Part shown: one piece after another, positions 1 through 13,600 of the stretch
Layout: each line of letters begins with the position of its first letter
Numbering within the stretch: position 1 is the stretch's first letter
Assembly: GCA_010645155.1 (NCBI GenBank)
Contig: CM021320.1
Coordinates: 1,428,965 to 1,492,964 of the forward strand
Length of the DNA stretch: 64,000 nt
Direction: 5' to 3'
From: Tigriopus japonicus
Taxonomy: Eukaryota; Arthropoda; Copepoda; Harpacticoida; Harpacticidae
Position numbers and translations under genes: made by a program
The notes under the pieces: model-generated
The model's database searches: none
Told to the model about the DNA's origin: nothing
Seen by the model: only the letters and a program-made list of their open reading frames with translations

Positions 1-11
1 ATTTTAATGAC

Positions 12-1313
12 TAGGGACGGGCAGAAAGTGCAAATAATCTTACCCTTTTAGTTACCAAAAGTTGCAAAAAAATGTGCCCAAAAGTGCAAAACAAAGTGCA
101 GAAAAATGTTGAAAGTGCAAATAAATGTCAAAAAAGAGCAAAAAAATTGTCGAAAAAAAAGCAAATAAATGTCAAAAAGAGCAAATAAGTGTCAAAAAAG
201 AGCAAATAAATGTCAAAAAAGAGCAAATAAAAGTCAAAAAAGAGCAAATAGCTTGCATTTGGACTTAAAACGTCATTCATGGAGTACCCACGGCTCCTAA
301 TTGAGCAGGAGTAGTCATCTACAAGTTCTAAAGACATTTGAGACTAGTTTGAGGTGAAGAGACAATGCTACACAAGTAATAGAGTTATATTAATTAGGTC
401 ACTAGTTAAAAAGATTGTAAAGTCATGAAAAATACTCTAGTCAACAATCTTCTGAATTTTTCATTTCTAAGGTGGTCTCGTGGATGTATGTCCCTAAAAT
501 ATTGTCGAAATATATTCAGCAATTGTTTTATATGGCTTTACCTCACTCCGTTTTTGTCCTTCGAGTTGTTCAAAAATAGACATTCAAAATTGAACAGAAA
601 AATACCCACGTGTGCCTAACAATTGCATCAAAGAAAATAGTCATAAATGTGTTTTAAGCATGTTTTAGTGACACTACTTCAATATTTGGCCCATGGCCAT
701 GACCAGAACTCAATTTCAAATGTGGCATTCAATGTCTCATCACATCAAAACTGTTCTCAAATACTTTTGGAACTTAGAAGTAATATCTCCAAGTCAATTA
801 AGCAATGTGTACTGCTAGATTGATGTATCCTTAGCTTGATGATTTTAAGTTTATAACGGCCATTTTTAGAAATAGCGATCTTTGTAGGCAGCAAACCTAA
901 TTCTGCAATCTATATTGTTTGTAGATCCTTCCATCACCATAACATGAGTTTCTTTAGGTTTGCTATTTGTTGGTTGCATGCAATGAGATTCTTTGTTCTA
1001 ATCTTTAGTTTAGTAAACAGGATGTTATAGTTAAAGCCAAGATGGTGAATAGAGTGTGAGGTTTGCGTCTGAATTGCACATATTTCTTCAAGGTGCTTAG
1101 AATGGTTGATTGCAAATGCAAGCTTTTTTCAACTAGTTCAAAATTTGATCTTGAAACTAAAAAATTTTTCAAAAGCCACTACATTTTCTTAACAATTTGT
1201 CAACTTTGGCCAAAAACGTAAATAAAAAGTGCAAATAAAGGTGAAAAGTGTAAAAGTGCAGAAAAATGGCTTTATGTTACCAAAAATCTTTTTACACTAT
1301 TTGCCCGTCCCTA
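12..1313. mobile_element. non-autonomous hAT-type DNA transposon, 1302 bp
   Basis: The ends are inverted repeats: TAGGGACGGGCA at 12-23 and its reverse complement at 1302-1313, with weaker similarity further inward. The element is bracketed by a perfect 8-bp direct repeat TTAATGAC (4-11 and 1314-1321), the target duplication length of the hAT superfamily. Subterminal regions at both ends are dense in short GTGCA-type motifs. There is no transposase-size ORF, so it would depend on a helper element elsewhere. It contains the tandem repeat at 127-252. Confidence 0.85.
127..252. repeat. minisatellite of about 21 bp, six units
   Basis: Units begin GTCAAAAAAGAGCAAATAA, at about 127, 149, 171, 191, 212 and 233. 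The repeat lies inside the hAT element and creates a spurious Leu and Phe-rich ORF on the minus strand. Confidence 0.85.
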
Positions 1314-1321
1314 TTAATGAC

Positions 1322-4300
1322 ATTAAGCTTAAAAAAATATTTTTTTTCGACAAGTTCAAAAAATAATGAACGCCCATTTTGCCAACAAATTTGCAATGCT
1401 TGAGAGTGAAAAAAATGTGTGTCTGCCAAAGCAAAACCTAGTGGAAAATAAACTCCAAGGAAGTGTCATGCGAACCCAAGAAAGTCTCTCAAATTTAAAG
1501 TCAAACTGAGAGTAGAAGATTTGCAGTTGAGATATTCCAAAAAAATAGTAAAAAAAACTTTGTCAGTATGAAAGCGTGGAAGGTTCAAATTAAAAAAAAG
1601 CTATTTGTCCCTGTATAGGTGAAATAATTTACCAATCATGATGACAAAATTGTACTTTCTTCTTTCATTTTTTCTGTCAAATTGAGATTGAAACAAGTTC
1701 TTAAGATTTGTAATAGAGATATAAATACATGCACTTGTAATGTAAATATTTGTGTTTTAATAACTATTTTTTAAAAGCTAAACTTTTGAGTCATTGTCGG
1801 ATTGTGTTGTAATAAAAGTAAGTTTATAAGGTTATGTAAAGGTGAGGTAAACTCCTCTGGTAGTTTCCATGTATTTTTTATCGTTTCTTGAGTCAATTTT
1901 CTTGAGTCTCGATATAAGAAAAATCTCGATATAACCAACATTTTGCCGCTGACAGAAAAGTTTCTTATATCGAGATTCGACAGTACAACCTTTTCAAACT
2001 CCATTATCGGCAATCGTCGTGAATTATTTTCAAGTTTTGTTAGATTTAAGTATAATTGCATCCGAGAATTTGTTTTAATCTATTCGAAAAATTCACAATA
2101 AACCACCCCCAAATTGTGCTTCAACAGTTCGTCACCTTGATTACGCACGAATACATACATTCACGGGTTCAGATATATTTTTTTGCAAACAAGGAGTAGA
2201 TTTTCCCATCGCCTTGTCTTAATGTGTGTGATTACATTGATCAGCCTCGTCATTAATCATCTCCATCCAACCTCATACCCAGAATCAAAAATATCTGCAA
2301 TGATTTTGAGTGATTGCACTGCTGAAAGCCAGGCCTCGAAATGAACCTCGGGGATTCGCGATTGGAAGACCATTACTCATCGTCTTGAGGTTCTCTTCGT
2401 CTTCGTCGTCTTTTTCCTGCCACGGCTTCGTTTTGGCCATCCCTTGAGGCATGCAAAAATCAAGGAACCCATCCTATTTCCCTTTGATCATTTTCCAAAT
2501 TTCTTGAAAGAATGGCCAAGAAATCGTTTATTGTTCATTCTAGCTCAATGAACTTGGATTTATAAGATTGGTCTCGTAGATGGAACTATGGCCTCAACCG
2601 GCTTTTCGCATTGTACAAATCATTTTATGGAGCAAAAACTTACAGGCTCAATGACTTGGAAGAAATACCTTTAGCAACAAGAAAGGGCGAGCTCGATGAA
2701 AAGACACTTTAAAAATCTGAAATAAACCATTGACTAACAAGAGAATTGAAGCTTTAACATTAGGCTGGGCCACAAATGCCGTAAATACTCTTGAGTGTTA
2801 CACAGATATTGGAATGATTTTTTTTGGGAAATTAATCACCAACTCTTCAAATACGCATCCGTCATTCTTCATTGTGTTTGACGACAATTAATACTTAATC
2901 GAGCACGATCTAATCGTTAAATTTCCAGAGATCCATAAAAATGAGTAACGATAATGTTCGTTCTTCCAGGAAATGACTTCCGGCATCATGGTAAACCATT
3001 TTCCTTATATTTAGCTTCTGGTTTTTCACATACTTGGAAATCCTTAAAAAATCGATGTCTACATTTGGGTAGCTCAAGAAAACGCAAATCGTTCGACAAT
3101 TGGGTTTATATTTCAAATTTTGAGCTCAAGACGCGAAGTTCGAGATCTCACGACGGGTTGTTTTCTTCTACAGATTGGTGATAGATCATCATTGTATTTA
3201 AAAGCAACATCTTTTGCAAATAAACAAGTGACTATAAGGATCACTCTCCATGGCTGTGGAATATCCATGACTACCATAACACGAATTAGAGCGGTTATCA
3301 TTGGACGCTAGTGTAGTTCTTGTTGTAGTCGGTGGAGTAGTGGTTGTTTCAGTGGTTATGGAAACACTCCGCAAACTCATGGTTGTTGTATGTAGTAGAC
3401 TTGGTAGAAATAAAGCACGCTGTCATTTTTAAGTAGTAGTACGAGTACGAAGACCAATGATGACAAAAGGTAATATCACGGCTCATGACTAGCTTGGGAG
3501 TCCGTTGACAATTATATGAAATTTACTCCAGGCATGCGAATAACAAATACGATCAGACAGGGCCCGTGGAATTGAAACTCTTTCACGGAAGCGAGTAGTA
3601 TCAGTATCCTTGATCGCTTCCAATATGACCACTGTATTTTGTCACCGTGTACTTTGATCAAAAGTCCAGGACGTCACAGATGGCTCACGAGCACATACTT
3701 AGTAGTACGATGAACCAGTCGCGCGATGAATATTATATATAACTAGCTTCTTTGAGCAGGATCGTCTTCACTCCAAAGAGCCTTTCCATTTCCCTCACAT
3801 GACATCAAACATCTTTGGTGTATGGTAAGTCAAGGCGCAAGGTCCATCCAAACTTGAGACCGAGAGATGCGAGGGTAGCAAACGAAATCGCTTCATTTGT
3901 GATTCCATATCTCGCTCGCAAAGAGGTGACCTTTCATATGAGGACCTCAAAGGGGCCTCTCGGCATATTGGACTGACTGCAGTAGCAATAGTAGCAGTAA
4001 TAGTAGTTCTGTTGAGGAGATCAATTCTTCAAGAGGGACGTTAAGTTGAGCAATTCATACAAGTTTTGTCCTCGTCTTGGCTGAGAGAATACCAGGAAGA
4101 CTTATTTCCAGACCAAAAGGAGAGATTTGGTTGGAAAGGGAAGCTGAGCTCGAGAGTCACATTTCTGATATGCGTGTCTCTGGGATTGTTCTAGAATCAG
4201 CAATCATTCTCAAATCTGAAGTTTGAAATGACCAGGATGGAGGAAAATCTAAATCTTAGTCCATCTGTCGCTCACTCAAACACCAGCACGTATACCTATT

Positions 4301-4395
4301 GATATACGTACAGACATACACAAGCACTCTTGGCTGACGGAGTCGGTTCTCTTTTTTTTTCTATGTAATTGCCAAGAGAGAGACCTAAAATTTGC
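1322..4395. other. 3' flank of GluCl A, no gene seen
   Basis: Apart from the inverted repeat at 1907-1975, I see only short ORFs in overlapping frames with no recognisable protein. The 3' UTR of GluCl A must lie at the high-coordinate end. Confidence 0.6.
1907..1975. repeat. inverted repeat with 15-bp arms, possibly a Tigger/pogo-like relic
   Basis: TCTCGATATAAGAAA (1907-1921) and its exact reverse complement (1961-1975) flank a 39-bp loop that carries a third partial copy of the motif. The CTCGATATAA motif resembles the terminal repeats of pogo/Tigger transposons; that link is an inference. A related motif, TCGATATAAGAA, occurs near 15387-15398. Confidence 0.5.
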
Positions 4396-4635
4396 CTATG
4401 TTTCAGTTTGGGCCTCTTGTAGGAGATAATAGCACCAGTAGGACAAGTTAAAGATGGCAAAGATGGCTGGAAACACCACCCTGGAGATCACGTCAATCTT
4501 TTTGGCTCTGGAAGGGAACTTGTTCAACCAATTCTGGAGGAAGTTCCTTCGTTTCTTGGGCTTCATGTGGATCTCACATTGATGTAGCTTGCTCATCATC
4601 ATGGCACTTGAATCAACAGGACGCCGCATCATCGG
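4396..4635 (-). CDS. GluCl: GluCl A coding exon 10 (end of loop, TM4, stop)
   Basis: 240 bp including the stop, after acceptor CATTTCAG. It encodes the GluCl-typical LHQCEIHMKPKKR motif, NWLNKFPSRAKKIDVISR and TM4 (VVFPAIFAIFNLSYWCYYLL), then a short acidic C-terminal tail. I found no AATAAA-type signal just downstream, so the transcript end is unknown. Confidence 0.95.
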   Translation of the reverse strand, partial: PMMRRPVDSSAMMMSKLHQCEIHMKPKKRRNFLQNWLNKFPSRAKKIDVISRVVFPAIFAIFNLSYWCYYLLQEAQTET

Positions 4636-7600
4636 CTGAAATGAGAGATGAGAGGATATATCAGTCGACGGTTCCAAAGCAATAATAAAACCATCCCCAT
4701 TGACCAATGAAAAGTTTACAACAGGGGCCAATCCTATCATTATCATTTTGTGATGTAGTTGTGTCTTTGTTAGTATGGCTATACGTACTTAGACTATCGA
4801 TAGGCTAGATTTTCCTAAATGAGATTAAGAAAGATCAGCAGTCTTGTTGTCTTTGAACAAGCATGACCGCATCAAAACTTTGAAGATGTAAGGCTAAAAC
4901 AGAACAAAAATTGCCTGTTGTAAGATAGTTAACAGCTATGGAACACAATAAAAGTTGTAAGTCATGGGAAAAGGAAGATCAGTGCTTTTCTTGTGTTATC
5001 AAGGTCTTCAAACCAATTTGGGGCATTTTGTTTGTCACAACAAGAATGCGACACAAATCAAAGCAAAGTCCCAAAACACCAGGCTCACTCTCCAAAATCT
5101 TTGCTTTTCTCTCTTGGGAAAGAAGAATCCTGACACCCCTGAATGGAAGCAAGAAGAGCCAAAGAAAGGCCAACCCACGAAGGACAGGCACAACGCGTTT
5201 GAGGGAGAGGAGAATGTTGGGAAGAAAGATTTTACGGACGGACGAGAATGAGTGTCATTGCGGGAAGCCAAGAAGATCTTTTTCATTTCTCTCCCCTCTT
5301 CGTTCGTTCGTTCGTTCGTTTCTTGGATGACTCGAAGCAATTGCTTCAACCTCTGAAAGGACCGCTCTAATTATGTTTCCCTCCGAAAGGCCGGTTCAAT
5401 CTCGTTTTTTGGTGAAATTGAGCGCCATTTTCCGAGAAATAACGCCCTTACTCGGCCAAAAGGAACTACTTTCGCCTCCTATGTAGAGAGGCAAACAAAG
5501 GCTGGGATAAGAAAGTCCCAGCTTTTCCCCTTTCACTTGAGTTGTCTCGTTTTTTTGCGCGAGAGAATGCTTCTTATTTAAAGTAAAGCGATTCGCCTTC
5601 CCAGAATAACACAATTCAAGATAACAATTGTTGTTAAGTACATGCAATAACAATAAGCACAACGCTTTTCCCCACCTTTAGATGCAGATTGCCAACGGGG
5701 CTCTATTAAGAATATTAGATTAGATCAAAGCAACCCACGCCCTGACGTAACAAACCCTTTAAGAAGTGGAATGCCACTTGATCCAGTCTCAAAAGAATCT
5801 CAAATCAACCATGCGGCCTAATTCTCCTCTGAATAACTCGATGAACGCTCTAACTTTTGTTTAGTTAATGATCTGACTTAAAGTTGACGGCCGATCATCA
5901 GACAAGAATTTCTGAATTAGAAACTGTCTGTGTCTTTCTTTCTCCCCCGTCATCTATCTATCCATCAAAGAAGTCTTTTCAATTCCACACAGGGCAAAAA
6001 ACAGGTGAGAAAGTTTTGACTATGCAAATTCATTCTGCTGAAGAATTCAACGACATCCAACTGTCGAAGTGTCAAAGAATGAAAAAAAAGTTCCGCCAAC
6101 TTCCATGTGTAATGTACAAGTCTTGAGTGAAAGTTGGTTGGAAATTGTTTTTAAGCGTTTTTGATGTCTGACTTTGGAAGGCATGTTCGTCCAAAAATAG
6201 GGCCTAGGCCTTTCCTCCTCCTTTCTTTGTAACGAACGGGATTTATGAATCTTGATAGAACTTCATTCCGCGGGAGTTTCAAGAAAACAAATTCCACTAA
6301 GAAGCTCATCCATCCAGCCTCTTCACCAACCAAGCGTACTCTCTCAAAGTGGAAACGAGAGCAGAGTGGAACATGAAATGTTGTTTTCCACTTGTAGTAG
6401 TTCAGTGGGCGCATTGAATACGAGGAATTGCAATTTTATCCACTCCACGCTCTTCGTTAAAGGCGAAGTGGGATTGAGCTTGCTTTACTTCCAACCCCAA
6501 GTTGTTCACTGGTTTGGGAAGCCTTGTTGAGTGTTCTCTATTTAGGCAATCCGCGCAAAGCAATGATAGGAACGTCTGATGCAGGAGGCAAACTTTCCAC
6601 TTTTTAGGTCGTGGAGAAAAAGTTTGACAATTACAGAGGAGACAGGGTTAGAGGAACAAGAAGATGGAAGAGGAGGAGAACGAGAGGAGGTGTTCAATAT
6701 TTGACCTAACTAACTGTCTTGGCGCCTAATCTGAGCTGGTGAAAATAGTATGTTAGTATGCTGTCGAACGTGAGTTCTCTCCTTTGGAACCATGTATCAG
6801 ACAGAGAACTAGCGCCTTCTAGCTATATCCGTTAGCGCCATCTCGATCGGGTTTTCTCTAGAGCCAATATTTTTCCCCACAAATCATTCAGTTGCCGTGC
6901 TGGAAGCTCGCTTGTGTGTTCCAGTTTAGACGAAATCACTTTGAGGCTCTAACTCTTAAAGATTCAATCCAAGCACCCGGTGGTCTGACGGAGATCGTGG
7001 GTTCGGTCGCCGCAATATATGCATAGCTGGTATCTTTTGACATTAGGGAACAGGCGAAGAAGGCAACATGGGGGCAAAGGGGCCAAATATATTTGGTCTC
7101 TCTTTAAGGACGTGGCAACTCAAGTGAACGAGTACGAGCAAGCAACTATTGGAAGAGATCTCTGATATTGGAGTTAGGCCAAGCCATTGGCTGTATGGAG
7201 AGCTTCCGATAATGGCCTTTCTTCGAGATAAGAGACTTGAAAAATGACGGATTACGACGATCAGCCTCGATCGACCTTCTCTATCCTTCCACGTGCTTCC
7301 ACGTGTAGTAGTAGTAGTAGTATGAGTGTACAACATAAAGTAGTATGAGCACGCACATATGCACGCACCCAGGATGTTTGTTGTTTGTGAGAACTTAGAA
7401 CCCGTCAAGTGCGCTGAAAGTTTGGGATAAATCTTGCTCCAAGGGGAAAAAGCTATCTAATCTAATCTTGGCCATCCTACTGCATTGTCCTGAACTTATG
7501 AAAGTACTCGTGTTCAAAAATGTTCGCGTACGACAACATTCCGCAAAATAATGGAAAACATCAAACTTCGAAGGATTGTCAGGATTTATAGCCCTTGATG

Positions 7601-10600
7601 TGAAATTGTCAGATGAGCCAAATGCCCCTCTTTGTGCCAGATATGTCTTGCTTTATCTTTCTTTGAGATACGTCAAGACTTGCGACCATGATCTTGAAGA
7701 CATGGCTCATGTAGCTCGGCCAGGCATCCATTTCAGTCGGAAAAAAATCTCCGCTTTAGATCTGTCATCCTACTCTAAGACGGAGAAGTCCACTCAATGC
7801 TAACTTGTATTTTTATATTTGCCCGAGTTTTTGCAACCTTTCAACGAACATGGCCAAAATTTCCGGCCTTGCCATTGTCTAACGTACCATAGCAAATGAT
7901 CCTCCTCCATTATTGGCGGGTGGTCCACCCATTCCGGGAGGTGGTCCACTTCCTGGTGGCAAGTCCTCCATGTGCTCAGGATCGAAGGCGCAATGGTCGA
8001 GCTCCCATTGCTTTTGGTGCTTCTTCTTGGCCAAACGCTGAGCATCCGAACGCGATGCATAATTCACCAGGGCATATTCAAGTAACGCGCTGAACACAAA
8101 GGTGACACACACCTAGAAGTGGAACAAAATCGATCTTTAAATTTCCATAGGACTACCATCGATTTTCAATGAAAAAATAAAGTTGCACATAGGTCCAAAG
8201 GAGCTACAAGCATGGCAAATCACAACCTCCGGTTCAGACCAAAACAATTCGGTATTCTAGCAAGTGACTGTGATTGCATGTCCAGACAAGTGGCAATTCC
8301 AGACAACTGGAATGGCGTCATCGTCAAATGATTGAGTGCTATCTTGGGGTTCAAGTGGTTTACTACTTCCCGCAAACGGTGCAAAGTCGCCTTACATTAC
8401 GTAGATGAACGACACGATAGTGTAGTTGCACAAAGCTTTATTGACTTTGGGTCTTTGTACATGAACCTTTCAGTTGTTTGCCTTTGGGCCCAACTGGCAT
8501 GGTGAATTTGCTCTGAGATGGTTTGACCTTCTTTGAGACGTTCCCGTATTTATTTAGGTTAGGATGAAAAGTGTCCAGGTACGGTATATTTGTGTATTTA
8601 TGTGGTTTGGAGTAATACATATTCATGAAATGTGCCCTTTGACATCATTCCTTTTATTTCGTCGGGTCAAACAAAGCTTTCAAAATAAGTACTTAAGTAA
8701 GTGCTAATCAAGACCTAAAAAGATAACTTCAGGTAATTTATGAAAGACTAACGCATGTTTCTCGGAATATGTTCAACCGGCCATAAAGTTCGTCTCAAAG
8801 ACAGAAAGTCTGGCTCAAGGATGGACATAGGGTAACAATTTTAGACCAGATGCCCTGATTTTCCCTATTTTTCGATGGTTCAACTTTGTAGCGCAAAGCA
8901 TGCTCTGTTATTGACCAAATGAACACGAACTATGATATGCTTAATTCAATCCTACTTTAGACAACTAACAAAGTTGTTTCAATACTGAAATCGATTTTGT
9001 GCCAAAACTTTGCCTTAATTGCAAATCTATGTTTTATTCTTCCCGATACAATCAAAGCGTATGCATTGATAGGGCGAAACCAGTTGCATATAGGTATTAT
9101 TTTGTAACATACTGTAGATAAAAATCATCCGTGCATTGTGGTCAGGTCATTTGTACGTACAGTACTTTCGCTCATCGATTTTATATGATTGCTGGCAAGT
9201 CGCCAATAACATAATAGTACTAATCTTTATTGTGAAAAATCGTTCTCATAGGATTCATTTGAACTTTGGTTTGGCGACAAACAGAACAAATGATCATAGG
9301 TCAAGCTCGTCAGAATTCTAACTGAAGAATGGATTAGGCTCATTAGTCAGTTGTTCACCATTTTGACATTACATCACACAATAGCAAGTGACTTTGAGAG
9401 GTTCGTGCAAGTCTTGCCAAGACCTTGATCCTCTTCGTTCTCCTTCGTTGGCATGGAGGCGGACATCAAGATTCTTTTTGACTTCCACTTCAATAGCCTC
9501 TCAAAAGTGACCTCGAAGCGTATGCAAATCTGATGTCCTCTCCTCATCTAAAATTCGAGGCTAAAGTCCTCACCCTTGGCTTGATAAACGAACGGAAAGA
9601 ATTTCAACCAAAAGCGAAACGAACCAGGTTAAAAAGACGGTACTATTTCTTACACCTGGCCTTTGAAATTCTAATAGGTATGTGTAAAGGGGTCGGAAAG
9701 GAGCAGATACATAAAGGAACATAAAATACGTGAAGTATTTGAAAGCTTTTAAGAGTTAGCAAAACATCCAGAAAGCTCTATCTGACCAGAAACATCCAGA
9801 GCTAAATGATTTCATCAGTTATGGGTACTCACCCCCGTCCATACATCAATGGCCTTGGTGTAGGCCACTGGGGGCAGTGAGTTGTTGATGGAAGCTGTTT
9901 GGGTGGACATTGTGAGAAGGGTGGTCACGCCTAAAGAGACCCGGGCAGGTACTGCATTTGGGTCCAGCCAGAAGCTCACCCAGGATACGATGACCAACAT
10001 GCAACAAGGAACATAAATGGTGAGAAGATAGTAGGAGAACTCCCTCTTGAAGGTCAGGTCCACCGTGAGACAGCTGTATTCGCCTGCAATCAAAGAAATA
10101 ATTTTATATATGTTTGATAAAATAAGTATGTTTATCTTTAAAATAAGATTTGTGCCTCGAGCGCAAGATCAGCTTGAAAATGTATCTTTTATCTTTACAT
10201 TGTAATTCAGGAGGTCAGCGACATACATCTTCTTCCGAATCAAGCAATTGCTTGCTAGCGAGCACTTGAATGGAACGTGAGGTTGTGGTGGAACACTCGA
10301 CCAAATGACAAAAATCCCCTCAAGGAGACAGAGAGAAAACCAGACAGAGAGTGAGAGCACCAAGGTTTCGATGAGAAGAAGACGAAGAAGGAGGAAACAA
10401 AGAATGAGCAAGATGTGCCACATATCTGGACCAACTGATTCCAGGAAAGATACCTCCAGGTCATCATCGCATAAACTGATCCAATCTATCTTGGGCATTC
10501 GTAGAATGTCAGTCAGACGCCTCGAGCCTCATGCATGCCACGTGACTCCTGGCTCTCATAAACCATAAGTCAGTTAGAGATTGGCAATGACAGCCCTCAT

Positions 10601-13600
10601 TCTGTTCCAACAAGACGATCGGAATGTATCGTACCTTTCCTCGAGCAACAAAGTGAACAATACGGCCTTGAACCATCTGTCTTGAAAAATGCCACATCTA
10701 CTCTCCGAAGACAAAAGCGTGCTCTTTTGGTCTCAATAAACTGCCTCAAAGAAGACAATTAGTTGGAGCGGAGTCTTTTGTGCAAAATTGTGTAAGATGA
10801 AGTCGTTGCTGTTGTTGTTGTCGTCGTAGTCGAAGGTCGGTCGTTGGGTGGACGTGAGTCCAGTTCTTCCGAGTCCAACTAGCCGGGGATGATGAAGGCT
10901 ATGTTGTTCGTTAGCCCATGGCTAGTGCCTGTTCCTCCTCCTCCTCGTCGTCGTGGTATCTATGCCCCTCCAGTCATTTAATGTGAACGCTTGACAGACC
11001 CAATTCCTTCATCATCAACCACCGTGGCTACGATGGACTTCCCGAGGCTGTCCAACTAGCAAGGCTGCCTTCGAGCAACCTCTCCCTTCAAACAGGAGGA
11101 GCAGTGCTTTTGAGGAACAAGAAATGAGCTCTATAATTCACAACGAAATTATTGGGCGGAAGGAGAACAAAGAGAATTTGACGGCAACACTGGGAACTTT
11201 TCTGGAGAGGCATTCCTTCTCCGTCTTCTCCTCTCGACTTGTTCTTCCCTATCCTGCTGAAAAAACTCCTTACTCATATTTCTTTCACTACCAGCTTGTA
11301 TCTCGATAGTTTCGTTCACCTCCCAAGGAGTTTCCTCCCACTTCTTTTGGATCAAACTTTACGAGAGCATCAATGATTTTGAAAAACTGCCTTCTCTGCA
11401 AGATTCGATTCACCCAGAGGCCGAGTCAAGACAGCGGAGAATCAATTCAAATCACAAAAGTGCCACTTTGAGGAAGTGGAGAAACTTTGTTTGTCAACGA
11501 TGAATCGTTATCATCAACAGGCTACAACATGGGGACTCTCTACGTCAGTTTGAGCCGATCCATTGTTAGTGAAATGTCTTTCGTTTTGATTTATACGACA
11601 AAGCGTAAAATGAAATGAGCACTGAAATCCTGCAATGACTTCTCCCGATTTGATCACAAGCTTGAAATGCAGATCTCAAGTTCGTCACGGTTCGAGGAGT
11701 GGCATCTAGAACGGATTCAACATTGACTATGGAGGACTGCTGTGCATTGCGTTGCATTGCACTTCTGTCAAACTTGGGGAGGTTCCTAAATTGATATCTG
11801 CATTCTCGTACAAGCTTTGGGCACACTCGTCCATCTAAAGCTACCTAGCCCTCTAGCTCACACTACTCGTGACTTCAATTTACTGTACTAAATGCTGTCA
11901 CCCTTACTCACGAGCGTACCGGAGAACAATGCTCAGGAATTCGAACCAATTTTACTTTCAAACTTTCGGTTCCTAAAGAGGCGTCTACCTTCGAGATCTC
12001 TATCTTTTCTGAATCCTTAAATGCTCTCGTCAGTGCCAAGAGCATTTAGTGTAGCCCTTCTCACGAACCGGTTCCAATTTGGCTTGTTAGCTGGAAGGCA
12101 CAACGAAGATCGCGCAACAGAACTCCTGACTGGGTAGTACTACTTGTATATAAGGTAGCTGTAGCGGAATCCAGGGGTTGGCCTACCAATTTGACTCGTC
12201 GTTAAAGGGCACACCAACCGACCCAAAGCACCTCTTCTCCGCTCATTCTTGTGCGCATACCTACTGGTTCAGATCCACACGTCAAACAAGGCTGTGCAAT
12301 CGTTGCTGTTATTGCTGATGAGGCAAAAGAAAAGGAAAAGAAAAGCATATGGGAGAGGAGGAAAAACGAGCCCGAGAACATACAGATGATCTTGTGAACA
12401 TGGGAAAAAGAAAGGAACAGGGACAGGAACTCACAAACGTGGAGACATTTGACACTTGGTTGGGAAATGTGAGTTGAATGTGCATTTTGAAGTGAACCAA
12501 GGTCGTTTGAGCTAAAGCCTCATAGCTCTTGCTACAAAATCACTCAACTTTTGTAACTTGACATGTGTGGGAGAAGAGACGCACCACTCGATCCATTCCA
12601 TTTGTATGTCAAAAGGTAATGAATGATTCAAGACTTGCCTGTATTCGTTTTAATGTTGCAGTAATCACTGATGTATTTCTCAAGCGTGAATCGGGGAAGA
12701 TGGAGGTCCTTGACGATTTGGACCGGCTCCTGAGTTTTCCAAATATATTGTAGATCTCCGGTGGTCCAACCGTCTGAAATGAAATTGGCACAATCAATTA
12801 AAACCTTGAGTATTTTCCCATCTTGACACTGCTTCATTTCCCTTTAGCACAGCAAAAAGCATGATCAATGGTCATGGCAAAATCTCGTTAATTTGGGATA
12901 ATGCAATTAGCGTGACGGAGAGCGTGAAGAAATAGGCTTCTGGCCAAATTTGCCCGGCTTCACAAAACTAGAGACAATGGACCATCCAGTATTGTGTAAA
13001 GCTGGCCCTATCATCACAATCATTACTAACATGATGGAGAGACTGTCGACGAACATCAAATCACATTCCACTCATCCGAAAACATTTCGTTGTGCTTTCG
13101 ACTTCAGCATACTTTTTGCTCCATTAAGAAGATGGGCCGGCCACTTTCCTTTTACTCGTCTTCCCTATTGATAATGCACCATGTTTGATTCTTTTTTTTC
13201 CATTCACCCACTATCCCATGAAAGTGCACACCCGGAGGAACAACATTTGCTTCGTTTCAAAGACTGTTATTGTGTTTGGGAACTTGGGAGTCATCACAAA
13301 ACAATCAATGTTCCACACCAATTTCACCTTTCCAAATGCACCCCAACTGTTTCCGCTGGCACTTCCCTTCGTCTGCTTCTTCGGCTTCATCATCATCATT
13401 ATTGCTCCTTGATGGTGAACGGTTCAAAGGAGGCCCTGATCCAAAAGTTATATCACCGTACCAATGAGAGAAGAACCCTTTACAACAATCAACCTCATCA
13501 AGGCCCCCCCTCCGTTTGCCTCTTTCCTAAGTCCTTCAGCCTTTCTTCATGTCCAATCACCTTCTATACAGTGAGGACGAGGAGGAGGGGGAATGAGGAC

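Noticed and set aside
6985..7015. tRNA B-box-like sequence (GGGTTCGGTCGCC)
   Set aside because: The T-arm does not pair well and no matching A box or cloverleaf could be built; at most a tRNA-derived SINE scrap.
7888..8112. Loss of the avermectin-sensitivity glycine in TM3 (Ser in FVFSALL)
   Set aside because: Alignment with glycine receptor numbering shows that the relevant glycine is the one in WTG or WQG, which both genes keep; Ser at FVFS is a normal variant.
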